Origin: Actinocorallia populi
GTDB taxonomy: Bacteria > Actinomycetota > Actinomycetes > Streptosporangiales > Streptosporangiaceae
Direction: 5' to 3'
Assembly (NCBI RefSeq): GCF_002995495.1
Contig: NZ_PVZV01000010.1
Span: 186,001-250,000 of the forward strand
Length of the DNA stretch: 64,000 nt
The number at the start of each line of letters is the position of its first letter. The first letter of the stretch is position 1. Position numbers and translations under genes: made by a program. The notes under the pieces were generated by a model. The model was not told the origin of the DNA. It did no database searches and saw only the letters and a program-made list of their open reading frames with translations. Of the stretch, positions 40,940-48,992 are shown piece after piece.

Positions 40940-41691
40940 GCGCACCCAAGGTCCTGGTCCACCCGGACGCCGAGCTGCTCGCCGCGGGCGTGGCGGCACG
41001 GCTGATCAGCCGGCTGGTCGAGGTGCTGGCCGAGCGGGAGACCGCCTCGGTCGTCCTCACCGGCGGCGGCTCCGGCCTGGCGGCGCTGGCCGCCGTGGCC
41101 GCCAGCCCCGCGCGGGACGCCGTCGACTGGGGGCGCGTCGACTTCTGGTGGGGGGACGAGCGCTTCCTGCCCTCGGGCGACCCCGAGCGCAACGAGACGG
41201 GCGCGCGCGAGGCGCTGCTGGACGCGATCCCGGTCGACCCGGCCCGGGTCCACGTGATGCGCGGCCCGGACGGCCCGGACGGCGACGACGCCGACGCCTC
41301 CGCCGCACGGTACGCCGCCGAGCTCGCCGCCGCGGCGGCGGGCCGTGAACCGGCGGTCCCGGCGTTCGACGTCCTGATGCTGGGCGTGGGCCCCGACGCC
41401 CACATCGCCTCGCTGTTCCCCGGCCAGGAGGCCGTGCACGAGGCCGGGCGCACGGCGGTGGGGGTGCACGGCTCGCCGAAGCCCCCGCCGACCCGGATCT
41501 CCCTCACCGTCCCGGCCATCCGGGCCGCCGAGGAGGTGTGGGTGATCGCGGCGGGCGCGGGCAAGGCCGAAGCCGTCCGCCTCGGCCTTGCCGGCGCCGA
41601 CCCGGCCGAGGCCCCGGTCGCCGCCGCGCGGGGCCGCCGCGCCACCCTCTACCTGCTCGACCGGGAGGCGGCCTCCGCCCTGCCCTCCTGA
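40936..41691 (+). CDS. pgl: 6-phosphogluconolactonase, 251 aa
   Basis: NagB-like DevB/Pgl enzyme that hydrolyses 6-phosphogluconolactone. Motifs: VVLTGGGSGLAAL near residue 40, WGRVDFWWGDERFLP near 65, and MLGVGPDAHIASLFPGQ near 155. It closes the zwf-opcA-pgl operon; ATGA overlaps opcA. The next enzyme, Gnd, is not nearby. Confidence 0.95.
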   Translation: MSAPKVLVHPDAELLAAGVAARLISRLVEVLAERETASVVLTGGGSGLAALAAVAASPARDAVDWGRVDFWWGDERFLPSGDPERNETGAREALLDAIPVDPARVHVMRGPDGPDGDDADASAARYAAELAAAAAGREPAVPAFDVLMLGVGPDAHIASLFPGQEAVHEAGRTAVGVHGSPKPPPTRISLTVPAIRAAEEVWVIAAGAGKAEAVRLGLAGADPAEAPVAAARGRRATLYLLDREAASALPS

Positions 41692-41712
41692 CCCGCACCC
41701 GCCGGCCCCGCG

Positions 41713-41827
41713 GCACGGCCGTGCCGAACACCACCGCACGGCCGTGCCATCCGACGGCACGCGACCATGCCAGACGCCGCCGCGCGACCGTGCCGGATCC
41801 CGCCGCACGGCCGTGCCGGACGCCGCC
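41713..41827. repeat. Array of five 23-bp units with a GCACGGCCGTGC palindrome
   Basis: The unit is GCACGGCCGTGCC plus about ten variable bases ending in CCGCC/CCACC. Copies begin at 41713, 41736, 41757, 41782 and 41805; copies 1, 2 and 5 have the perfect palindrome, copies 3 and 4 are mutated (GCACGCGACCATGCC, GCGCGACCGTGCC). The 23-bp period is not a multiple of three, so it is not a coding repeat. It begins 22 bases after the pgl stop and could form several hairpins that stop transcription. Confidence 0.75.
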
Positions 41828-41871
41828 GGGGGTGGTCGGCGGACGCGGTCGGGGGTGCGGCCCGGCGGGGC

Positions 41872-42126
41872 TCAGGCCTCGCCGGGCTCGATCCAGAACT
41901 CCCGGCCGTTGGTGTAGCCCGCCAGGGGGCGGCCCATGGCCTGGGAGGTGCGGCTGGTGATCTCCCGGAACATGCGCTGGAGGGGCTCGGTGTCGGCGCT
42001 GATCCGGAAGGTGCGGCCGGCGCCGACGCTGGCGGCGACGACCGGGACCATCTCGCGGACGAAGCGCTCCTCCTCTTCCGCGGTCAGGGGCAGGGGCTGC
42101 CTGGATGCGCGCTGGGGGTGCGTCAT
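41872..42126 (-). CDS. Hypothetical protein, 84 aa
   Basis: A small mostly polar protein; the sequence EEEERFVREMVPVVAASVGAG near the N-terminus looks helical and the C-terminus ends TNGREFWIEPGEA. I recognise no family. The ATG at 42126 overlaps the methyltransferase stop (ATGA), so it is the second gene of that small operon. It ends 45 bases from the repeat array. Confidence 0.6.
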   Translation of the reverse strand: MTHPQRASRQPLPLTAEEEERFVREMVPVVAASVGAGRTFRISADTEPLQRMFREITSRTSQAMGRPLAGYTNGREFWIEPGEA

Positions 42127-42935
42127 GGGCGCGACGATACCTCCTTGCGGCGCAGGACGGTGATGAGCCGCCAGGCCGCCGGGTCCGTCGGCGGGACGTC
42201 CGAGAAGTCGCCGTACTGTGCCTCGATCTCCAAAGCCGTCCCGGGGTGCTCGGCGGCGGCGACGCGGACGGCGGCCCGGAGTTCGGTGGCGGTCCAGAAG
42301 CGGTAGGGCACGGTGCCCTCGACGACCCGGACGCGGGCCGGGCCGCCGGGGCGCGCGGGCGGTTCGGTGACCTTGATGAGGACGTGGTCGTCCACGAGCT
42401 GGGTGAGCGGGTCCAGCACGTCCTGCAGGGAGCCCCAGCGCACCTCGGCGGTGGTGCCGTCCCGTTCGGCGGTCCACTCGGTGGAGGTGGACGGCTCGGG
42501 GCCGAGCCGGTCGCCCGGGTGGCTCATCTCCAGGATGTAGACCCCGCCGTCGGCCAGGTGCTCGGCGGCGCGGGTGAAGTGCGCGGCCATCGCGTCGAGG
42601 GTGTGCAGGTGGGCGGTGCTGTCGAGCATCGTGACGACGAGGTCGAAGCGTTCGTCCAGTGCGAAGTCGGTCATGTCCGCCTGGACGACGGTCAGGCGGG
42701 GCTCCTCGGCGGCGGCGTAGGAGCACATCGCGGGGCTCAGGTCCAGGGCGGTGGCGCGCAGGCCGCGCCGGACGAACTCCCTGGCGTGCTCCGCGGGTCC
42801 GGCGGCGAGTTCCAGGACGGTCTCCGGTACCCGTCCGTGCCGTGCCGACCAGCGCAGGAGCGCGTCCACCTCGGCGGGCACGTCGCGGAAGGCGCAGGAG
42901 AGTTCGTAGGCTGCCGGATCGTCGTAGATGGCCAC
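42123..42935 (-). CDS. SAM-dependent methyltransferase, 270 aa
   Basis: Class I methyltransferase: motif I region VLELAAGPAEHAREF near residue 60 (E-L-A-A-G-P in place of the usual E/DxGxGxG), motif II ALDLSPAMC, and LVVTMLDSTAHL as motif IV. It probably methylates a small molecule. The start ATG at 42935 begins MAIYDDPAAYEL, a common start for this group. Substrate unknown. Confidence 0.85.
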   Translation of the reverse strand: MAIYDDPAAYELSCAFRDVPAEVDALLRWSARHGRVPETVLELAAGPAEHAREFVRRGLRATALDLSPAMCSYAAAEEPRLTVVQADMTDFALDERFDLVVTMLDSTAHLHTLDAMAAHFTRAAEHLADGGVYILEMSHPGDRLGPEPSTSTEWTAERDGTTAEVRWGSLQDVLDPLTQLVDDHVLIKVTEPPARPGGPARVRVVEGTVPYRFWTATELRAAVRVAAAEHPGTALEIEAQYGDFSDVPPTDPAAWRLITVLRRKEVSSRP

Positions 42936-42967
42936 CCCGCCATCGTTTCAGCACTGGAGCGTTCCAG

Positions 42968-43477
42968 TCACCCGGACGCCGGTTCCCGCAGTTCGATGAC
43001 GATCTCCAGCACGGACGGGTCCTCGGTGCGGGAGGTCCGGCCGCCCAGCGAGGTCAGCAGCCTGCGGATGCGGGTGTTGTCGTGGAGCACGCTGGCGTGC
43101 AGTTCCCGCAGGCCCTGCTCGCGGCCCAGGTCCAGCATCCGCTCGGCCAGGGCGCGGCCCAGTCCCCTGCCCTGCAGGCCGTCCTCGACGAGGAGGGCCA
43201 GTTCGGCGGCGCCCGGCCCGGCGACGCGCATCATGTGGCCGAGCGCGACGACCTCGCCCGGCGCGCCCTCGACCACCAGGGTCGTGCCGCGGGAACGGTC
43301 CAGGAAGCGCTCGAAGACCCGCGGCGACAGGCGCGGTTTGGCGCTGAAGTACCGCATCCGCCGGCTGGCCGTCGAGCAGCGGTCGTGCATCGCATCGACC
43401 GCGACCCCGTCGGACGCGCGCAGCGGCCGTATGGTGATCCGGTCCTGCGGTGCCGGCGCTTCGGCGGGGACCGCCAT
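42968..43477 (-). CDS. GNAT family N-acetyltransferase, 169 aa
   Basis: GCN5-related acetyltransferase: motif A is LALLVEDGLQGRGLGRALAERML near residue 105 (acetyl-CoA pyrophosphate-binding QGRGLG), followed by LHASVLHDNTRIRRLLTSLG (motif B). N-terminal TIRPLRASDG and FSAKPRLS resemble the GNAT domain appended to acetyl-CoA synthetase-like Pat proteins, but here it stands alone. GAGGGGG precedes the ATG at 43477. Acceptor unknown. Confidence 0.85.
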   Translation of the reverse strand: MAVPAEAPAPQDRITIRPLRASDGVAVDAMHDRCSTASRRMRYFSAKPRLSPRVFERFLDRSRGTTLVVEGAPGEVVALGHMMRVAGPGAAELALLVEDGLQGRGLGRALAERMLDLGREQGLRELHASVLHDNTRIRRLLTSLGGRTSRTEDPSVLEIVIELREPASG

Positions 43478-43584
43478 GGAAAACCCCCTCGGTGCTTGAT
43501 GGCTCCAGGGTTTCCGGCCCGTGTTACAGAGCCGTGTGGCGGGGGTTTCCTGCGGCGGGGCGGTCCGTGATCTCCGTCGCGTGA

Positions 43585-43620
43585 CGCCCGTCTCGCCGGC
43601 GCGGGCCGGCGGGACGGGCG
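43585..43620 (-). terminator. glyA terminator hairpin
   Basis: CGCCCGTCTCGCCGG (43585-43599) pairs with CCGGCGGGACGGGCG (43606-43620) over 15 positions with one T-G wobble and a six-base loop. It begins ten bases after the glyA stop on the minus strand. Confidence 0.65.
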
Positions 43621-43629
43621 CCGCCTGCG

Positions 43630-44895
43630 TCAGGGGGCGGGCGCCCAGCCCGGCATCGGGTGGGCGGCCATGAACGCGGCGATCTCCGCGGCGATCCGCG
43701 CGAGCGCCGCCTCGTCGCCGTGTGCCTTGACCGCTTCGTCGATCCAGCCCGCGACGCGCGGCATGTCGGACCCGGTGAGGCCGCGCGTGGTGATGGCCGC
43801 GGTGCCCAGCCGCAGGCCCGACGGGTCGAACGGCTTGCGGGGGTCGAACGGGACGGTGTTGTGGTTCAGTTCGACGCCCGCGGCGTCCAGCGCCTGGGCC
43901 GCGGGCTTGCCCGCCACGCCCCTGTTCGTCAGGTCGATGAGGATGAGGTGGTTGTCGGTGCCGCCGGAGACCAGGTCGAAACCGCGCTCCAGCAGCGCCG
44001 CGGCCAGTGCGCGGGCGTTGGCGACGACCCGGCGTGCGTAGTCGGCGAAGTCCGGGGCGGCCGCCTCCTTCAGCGCCACGGCGATGGCGGCGGTGGTGTG
44101 GTTGTGCGGGCCGCCCTGCAGGCCGGGGAAGACCGCCTTGTCGAGCGCCGCGGCGTGCTCGGCCGTCGACATGATCATCGCGCCGCGCGGGCCGCGCAGG
44201 GTCTTGTGGGTGGTGGTGGTGATCACGTCGGCGTGGCCGGCCGGGGAGGGGTGGGCGCCGCCCGCGATGAGCCCCGCCAGGTGCGCGATGTCGGCGACGA
44301 GCACCGCCCCGGCCTCCCGGGCGATCTCGGCGAAGGCCGGGTAGTCGATGGTGCGGGGGATCGCGGTGCCGCCGCAGAAGATGATCTTCGGGCGCTCCTT
44401 CAGCGCCAGGTCGCGCACCTCGTCCAGGTCGACGCGGCCGGTGTCGGCGCGCACCCCGTAGCGCACGGGCGTGAACCACCTGCCGGTGGCGCTGACGGAC
44501 CAGCCGTGGGTGAGGTGGCCGCCCATCGGCAGGGCCATGCCCATGACGGTGTCGCCGGGCCGCAGGAACGCCAGGTAGACGGCGAGGTTGGCGGGCGAGC
44601 CCGAGTAGGGCTGGACGTTGGCGTGCTCGACCCCGAACAGGTTCCTGGCCCGCTCGGCGGCCAGGGTCTCGACCGGGTCGACGAACTGCTGGCCCTCGTA
44701 GTACCGGCGGCCCGCGTAGCCCTCGGAGTACTTGTTGGTCAGCACCGAGCCGGTGGCCTCCAGGACCGCCGGGGAGACGTAGTTCTCCGACGCGATCAAC
44801 CGGAGCTTGGCGTGCTGGCGGGCCGCCTCCCCCTCGACGAGGGCGGCGAGGTCGGGGTCCGCGGCGTGCAGATGGGTCAGGGCGGGCTGGTGCAT
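43630..44895 (-). CDS. glyA: Serine hydroxymethyltransferase, 421 aa
   Basis: PLP enzyme that interconverts serine and glycine with tetrahydrofolate. The PLP lysine is in DVITTTTHKTLRGPRGAMIM near residue 230; LIASENYVSPAVLEATGS near 35 and GYAGRRYYEGQQFVD near 60 are signatures. Length is normal. GGAGAG lies four bases before the ATG at 44895. No glycine or THF riboswitch is evident in the 137-base upstream gap, which it shares with the divergent phosphatase. Confidence 0.94.
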   Translation of the reverse strand: MHQPALTHLHAADPDLAALVEGEAARQHAKLRLIASENYVSPAVLEATGSVLTNKYSEGYAGRRYYEGQQFVDPVETLAAERARNLFGVEHANVQPYSGSPANLAVYLAFLRPGDTVMGMALPMGGHLTHGWSVSATGRWFTPVRYGVRADTGRVDLDEVRDLALKERPKIIFCGGTAIPRTIDYPAFAEIAREAGAVLVADIAHLAGLIAGGAHPSPAGHADVITTTTHKTLRGPRGAMIMSTAEHAAALDKAVFPGLQGGPHNHTTAAIAVALKEAAAPDFADYARRVVANARALAAALLERGFDLVSGGTDNHLILIDLTNRGVAGKPAAQALDAAGVELNHNTVPFDPRKPFDPSGLRLGTAAITTRGLTGSDMPRVAGWIDEAVKAHGDEAALARIAAEIAAFMAAHPMPGWAPAP

Positions 44896-45032
44896 GGCGC
44901 TCTCCACGAGTTCGCGCGGCAGCACCCAGGCGCGCGGTGCCCGCTCGATCTCGCTCCCCGGTGGTGCTCCACCTTGACTGCGCCAGTCGCTTCTGTCTTC
45001 GCCGATCGTACACAGGGAAGGATGGGAGCACC

Positions 45033-45659
45033 ATGGAGCTGATCCTGATCCGGCACGGGGAGAGCACCGGGAACGCGGCACGGCGCGCGGCGCTGCGGGC
45101 GGGCGCCGAGGTCATCGACGTGCCCGAACGCGATCCGGACGTGCCGCTGTCGCCGCACGGCCGGGAGCAGGCGGAGTCGCTCGGCCGCTTCCTGGCCGGG
45201 CTGGAGCCGCCGGAACTGGTCGTCTCCTCCCCGTACGCGCGGGCGCTGGAGACCGTCCGCCTGGCCACCGGGCGCGCCGACGTCCGGCTGGACGAGCGGC
45301 TGCGCGACCGGGACATGGGGGTGTTCGAGCGGCTGACGCCCGCGGGGATCCGGGCGCGCTTCCCCGAGGAGTGGCGGCGGCAGCGGGAACTGGGCAAGTT
45401 CTACTTCCGCCCGCCCGGCGGGGAGTCGTGGGCCGACATCGCGCTGCGGCTGCGCTCCTTCCTGCGGGACCTGCCCGCCGGGGGCAGGGTGCTGGTCTCG
45501 ACCCACGACGCGGTGATCCTCGTCTTCGCCTACCTCCTGGAGGGCCTGTCCGAGGCCGAGCTGATGGAGCTGGAGCGCACGAGGCTGGCCAACTGCTCGG
45601 TCTCGCTCTGGCGGGACGGGGAGCGGCTGGTCTTCAACGAGGTCTCCCACCTGGAGTGA
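45033..45659 (+). CDS. Histidine phosphatase superfamily protein, 208 aa
   Basis: Phosphoglycerate mutase-like phosphatase: the catalytic MELILIRHGESTGNA at the N-terminus (RHG, His at about residue 9), LDERLRDRDMGVFE (second catalytic Glu region) and VSTHDAVILVFAYLL with the second His. Members dephosphorylate sugars, nucleotides or proteins. GGGAG precedes the ATG at 45033. It is divergent from glyA and convergent with the TetR gene, which ends four bases after it. Confidence 0.85.
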   Translation: MELILIRHGESTGNAARRAALRAGAEVIDVPERDPDVPLSPHGREQAESLGRFLAGLEPPELVVSSPYARALETVRLATGRADVRLDERLRDRDMGVFERLTPAGIRARFPEEWRRQRELGKFYFRPPGGESWADIALRLRSFLRDLPAGGRVLVSTHDAVILVFAYLLEGLSEAELMELERTRLANCSVSLWRDGERLVFNEVSHLE

Positions 45660-45662
45660 GGC

Positions 45663-46250
45663 TCACACCCCGAAGACGCGGGCGCACAGCTCGGTGCACC
45701 GGTCGGCGAGCTCCCCGGGCGCGGCGGGGTACCGTCCGGCGAGCCAGGCGGAGATGAGGCCGCCGACGCCCCCCACGCAGAACAGGGCGTGGCCGCGGAA
45801 GTCGCCGGGGGCCACCGAGCTCACGCCCGCGGCGACGGCGTCGGCGACGGCCAGCAGCGCGTCGTGGCGGCGGGTCTCCAGGGCGGGGCTGCCCGCGGGG
45901 TCGGTGAAGGCGACCCTGGCGTACCGGGGGTCGTCGGCCAGCGCGGTGAACAGGGCGAGGAACATCGTCCGCATGACGGTGCGGGGCTCGCCGGTGAACG
46001 GGGCGGCCGGCAGCCCGCCGGTCAGCTCGTCCCTGACCCGGTCGAAGACCGCCAGCAGCAGGGCGTCGCGGTCGGTGAAGGACTCGTAGAAGTAGCGGTC
46101 GGTCAGCCCGGAGCGGGCGCAGACGCCGCGGACGGAGACGCCGGACCAGCCGAGCTCGCTCCACAGGTCCAGGGCCGCCGCCAGCAGCCGCTCCCGGCGT
46201 TCGGCGACGCGCTGCTGGGGGCTGCGGCCCCGGTAGGCCCGTGTGCTCAT
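45663..46250 (-). CDS. TetR family transcriptional regulator, 195 aa
   Basis: N-terminal TetR HTH with LWSELGWSGVSVRGVCARSGLTDRYFYESFTDRDALLLAV (residues about 28-66), where the recognition helix is LTDRYFYESF; the C-terminal half is a ligand-binding helical domain. It is divergent from the carotenoid oxygenase gene with 61 bases between, so it probably controls that gene and itself. The ligand is unknown. Confidence 0.88.
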   Translation of the reverse strand: MSTRAYRGRSPQQRVAERRERLLAAALDLWSELGWSGVSVRGVCARSGLTDRYFYESFTDRDALLLAVFDRVRDELTGGLPAAPFTGEPRTVMRTMFLALFTALADDPRYARVAFTDPAGSPALETRRHDALLAVADAVAAGVSSVAPGDFRGHALFCVGGVGGLISAWLAGRYPAAPGELADRCTELCARVFGV

Positions 46251-46260
46251 CGTGCATCAT

Positions 46261-46289
46261 CTTGCCCCAAGTTATTGACGACGAGCGTC
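46261..46289. promoter_or_regulatory. Candidate TetR operator region
   Basis: Two small palindromes lie in the divergent gap: CTTG-CCC-CAAG (46261-46271) and GACG-ACGAG-CGTC (46277-46289). A TTGACG (46275-46280) could be a -35 box for the oxygenase. Which one is bound is unknown. Confidence 0.35.
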
Positions 46290-46311
46290 CTCAGATTAAA
46301 GGCTGTGCGGC

Positions 46312-47658
46312 ATGACCTACGGCGTGTTCGAACCCCTCCTCGAAGAACGCTCCTACGACGTCACCGAGATCGAAGGCGCCGTCCCCGAAGGGCTGCGCGG
46401 CTCCCTCTACCGCAACGGGCCCGGCAGATGGCAGGTCGGCACCACCCTCCTGGACTGCATCTTCGACGGCGACGGCATGGTGTCGCGGTTCACCTTCGAC
46501 CAGGGGCGGATCACCTTCCGCAACCGCTACCTGGACACCCCCCAGTACCGGGCCAAGCGCCGCTGGCGCGCAGGGGTCGGCACGTCCACCGGGATACCGA
46601 TGCCGCCGGCCAACACCGCCAACACCAGCCTGTCGTTCCACGCGGGCGACCTGATGGCCCTGTGGGAGGGCGGCAAGCCCACCCGGATCGACCCGGACAC
46701 ACTGGAGACCTACGGCCTGCACGACTTCGGCGGGCGGCTCAAGGGCCTGGGGATGTGGTCGGCGCACCCGCGGTTCGACCCCGCCACCGGCGAGATGTTC
46801 AACTTCGGGCTGAAGTTCCTGCCGACGCCCGGCTTCCACTGCTACAAGACCGACCGCGAAGGACGGACGAGCCGGATCGCCTCCGTCCGGGTCAAGGGGC
46901 TGCCCTGGACCCACGACTTCGGGCTCACCGAACGGCATCTGGTGTTCGTGCTCGGCCCCGCCACCCCGAACGTCGGCCAGATCCTGCGCGGCCGCTCCGC
47001 GGTCTCGGCCCTGCACTACCGCCCCGAGCAGCCGACACGGTTCCTGCTCGTGCCCCGCGACGGCGGCGAGCCCCGGATCGCCGAGCACGCCGCGACGATG
47101 GGCACCCACATCACCAACGCCTACGAGGACGGCACGGACACCGTGGTGGAGGTCGTCCGGTACCCCGACTTCACCCTGCTCAAGGCGGACCTGCGGAACT
47201 TCCGGGAGAGGTTCCACCTGACCCGCCCCAACAGCCTCGCCCGCTACCGCATCACCCCGACCCGGGTGATCGAGGAGCAGCTCACCGACCACCCCTGCGA
47301 ACTGCCGCAGTTCGACTGGCGGCGCTCGACGCGCAGGCACCGGTACAGCTACCTGAGCGGCTGCCACGCCTCCGAGGGGCTCTTCGACGCCGTGCTGAGG
47401 GTCGACCACGAGACCGAGGAGGTCGCCTCGCACGTGCTCGGCGACTGCGTGGGCGAACCCGTCTTCGTCCCCCGCGCCCCGGACTCCGCCGAGGACGACG
47501 GGTGGCTGCTCTGCGTCGTCTACCGGGAGGCCGACCACCGGTCGGGGCTGGCGATCCTCGACGCGCGGAGCCTGGACCTCCTGGCGACGGCGTGGCTGCC
47601 CCACCACATCCCCTACGGCTTCCACGGGATCTTCACCGAGCGGCTGCCCGGGTCGTGA
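46312..47658 (+). CDS. Carotenoid oxygenase (RPE65/CCD family), 448 aa
   Basis: Non-heme iron carotenoid/stilbene cleavage oxygenase. The N-terminal VPEGLRGSLYRNGPGRWQVG and DGDGMVSRF segments are diagnostic. Four iron-binding His can be placed: WSAHPRFD, WTHDFGLT, MGTHITNAYED and the C-terminal PYGFHGIF. It cleaves a polyene or stilbene double bond; the substrate is unknown and no carotenoid genes are in the window. AAAGG lies ten bases before the ATG. It is divergent from a TetR gene. Confidence 0.9.
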   Translation: MTYGVFEPLLEERSYDVTEIEGAVPEGLRGSLYRNGPGRWQVGTTLLDCIFDGDGMVSRFTFDQGRITFRNRYLDTPQYRAKRRWRAGVGTSTGIPMPPANTANTSLSFHAGDLMALWEGGKPTRIDPDTLETYGLHDFGGRLKGLGMWSAHPRFDPATGEMFNFGLKFLPTPGFHCYKTDREGRTSRIASVRVKGLPWTHDFGLTERHLVFVLGPATPNVGQILRGRSAVSALHYRPEQPTRFLLVPRDGGEPRIAEHAATMGTHITNAYEDGTDTVVEVVRYPDFTLLKADLRNFRERFHLTRPNSLARYRITPTRVIEEQLTDHPCELPQFDWRRSTRRHRYSYLSGCHASEGLFDAVLRVDHETEEVASHVLGDCVGEPVFVPRAPDSAEDDGWLLCVVYREADHRSGLAILDARSLDLLATAWLPHHIPYGFHGIFTERLPGS

Positions 47659-47729
47659 GCGCGGCGCGTTCGCCGACGGCGGCGGGGCACGCGACAATGG
47701 TCGGCGACCGACGACCCGAGGAGCCGCAG

Positions 47730-48188
47730 ATGCGCACGTTCGCCGACCTGGACGAGTTCGCCACCGCCGTGGGAGAGGAGCTCGGCCACAGCGAGTGGCA
47801 GGAGGTCACCCAGGAGCAGGTGGACAAGTTCGCGGACGCCACCGGCGACCACCAGTGGATCCACGTCGATCCCGAGCGCGCCGCCGCCGAGGGCCCCTTC
47901 GGCGGCACCATCGCCCACGGCTACCTGACGCTCAGCCTGGTGACGGCGCACGTCATGCAGACCTTCACCATCGAGAAGCTGTCCATGGTCGTCAACTTCG
48001 GCCTCAACAAGGTGCGCTTCCACACCCCCGTCCCCGTCGGCGCCAAGATCCGCGCCAGGGCGACGCTGATGGACCTGAAGAACTCCCCGGCGGGCCGCCT
48101 GGGCACCCTCAAGGTCACCATGGAGATCGACGGCCAGCGCCGCCCCGCCTGCGTCGCCGAGGTCCTCGCCCTCTACCGCAACGACTGA
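47730..48188 (+). CDS. MaoC family dehydratase, 152 aa
   Basis: Hot-dog fold (R)-specific enoyl-CoA hydratase. The hydratase-2 motif is FADATGDHQWIHVDPERAA near residues 33-52, with catalytic Asp and His in place. A GAGGAG lies a few bases upstream of the ATG at 47730. It probably acts in fatty acid or polyketide metabolism. It follows the oxygenase in the same direction after 71 bases. Confidence 0.9.
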   Translation: MRTFADLDEFATAVGEELGHSEWQEVTQEQVDKFADATGDHQWIHVDPERAAAEGPFGGTIAHGYLTLSLVTAHVMQTFTIEKLSMVVNFGLNKVRFHTPVPVGAKIRARATLMDLKNSPAGRLGTLKVTMEIDGQRRPACVAEVLALYRND

Positions 48189-48194
48189 GGCCCG

Positions 48195-48992
48195 TCACGC
48201 GTCGCGGGCGCGCAGCGCCGCCCAGCCGCCCGCGACCGCGGCGGCCGCCCACAGGAGGAGCACCGGCAGCGCGGTCCCGCCGCCGTAGGGCTCGCCCGCC
48301 CGGGTCATCAGCACGGCGCCCGCGACGCTCGGCGTGTACTCGCCGGCCGTCTCCAGCCAGCCGACGCCGGTGACCTTCACCAGCTCCGGCAGGACCAGCA
48401 GCACCATGATGATCGTCGTGATGGTGCCGGCCGCGCTGCGGAACACCGTGCCGGTACCGATCACGAGCACCGCGATCAGGGCCAGGTAGACGCCCGTGCC
48501 GAACGCCGCCGCGGCCAGCTCGCCGGCGGTGTAGGCGCCGTGCTCGCCCGCGAAGACGGCGGTGACCAGCGTGCCCAGCACGCAGAACACCGTTCCCGCA
48601 GCCGCTGCGACGGCCGCGACGACCGCCGTCTTGGCCAGGAGCATCCGTCCCCGTACGGGGACGCCCCGCAGCGTGGCGCGGATGGAGCCGTTCGCGTACT
48701 CGGCCGTGGTGGCGAGCGTCGCCATCACCAGCACCGCCAGCTGGACCAGCATGATGCCCTGGGCCGCCAGGTGCGGCGCGGGCCGTGCCACGTCGAAGCC
48801 GTTCTTCTCGCTGGCTTCGACCGACATGCCGATGACCGCCGCGAACACCGCGCACAGGAGCACGCCCGCGGCCAGGCTCCACCAGGTGGACCGGACGCTC
48901 CAGAGTTTGGTCCACTCGAACGCGATCGCGCCCCGGAGGCCGCCGCCCTTGGCGGGGGTGGTGAGCCGAAGTGCCGTCGTCATCTCGTTCAT
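48195..48992 (-). CDS. ABC-2 type permease of ABC/two-component module 1, 265 aa
   Basis: Six predicted helices; the start FEWTKLWSVRSTWWSLAAGV is the amphipathic N-terminus seen in ABC-2 permeases paired with BcrA/NatA-like ATPases, and ANGSIRATLRGVPVRGRMLLAK is the cytoplasmic loop contacting the ATPase. It forms an exporter with the preceding gene. ATGA overlaps the ATPase stop. Confidence 0.87.
   Translation of the reverse strand: MNEMTTALRLTTPAKGGGLRGAIAFEWTKLWSVRSTWWSLAAGVLLCAVFAAVIGMSVEASEKNGFDVARPAPHLAAQGIMLVQLAVLVMATLATTAEYANGSIRATLRGVPVRGRMLLAKTAVVAAVAAAAGTVFCVLGTLVTAVFAGEHGAYTAGELAAAAFGTGVYLALIAVLVIGTGTVFRSAAGTITTIIMVLLVLPELVKVTGVGWLETAGEYTPSVAGAVLMTRAGEPYGGGTALPVLLLWAAAAVAGGWAALRARDA

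Noticed and set aside
41700-41870. Open frames crossing the repeat array downstream of pgl
   Set aside because: They are Arg/Pro-rich, caused by the GC repeat; the 23-base period shifts frame and no start has a ribosome site.
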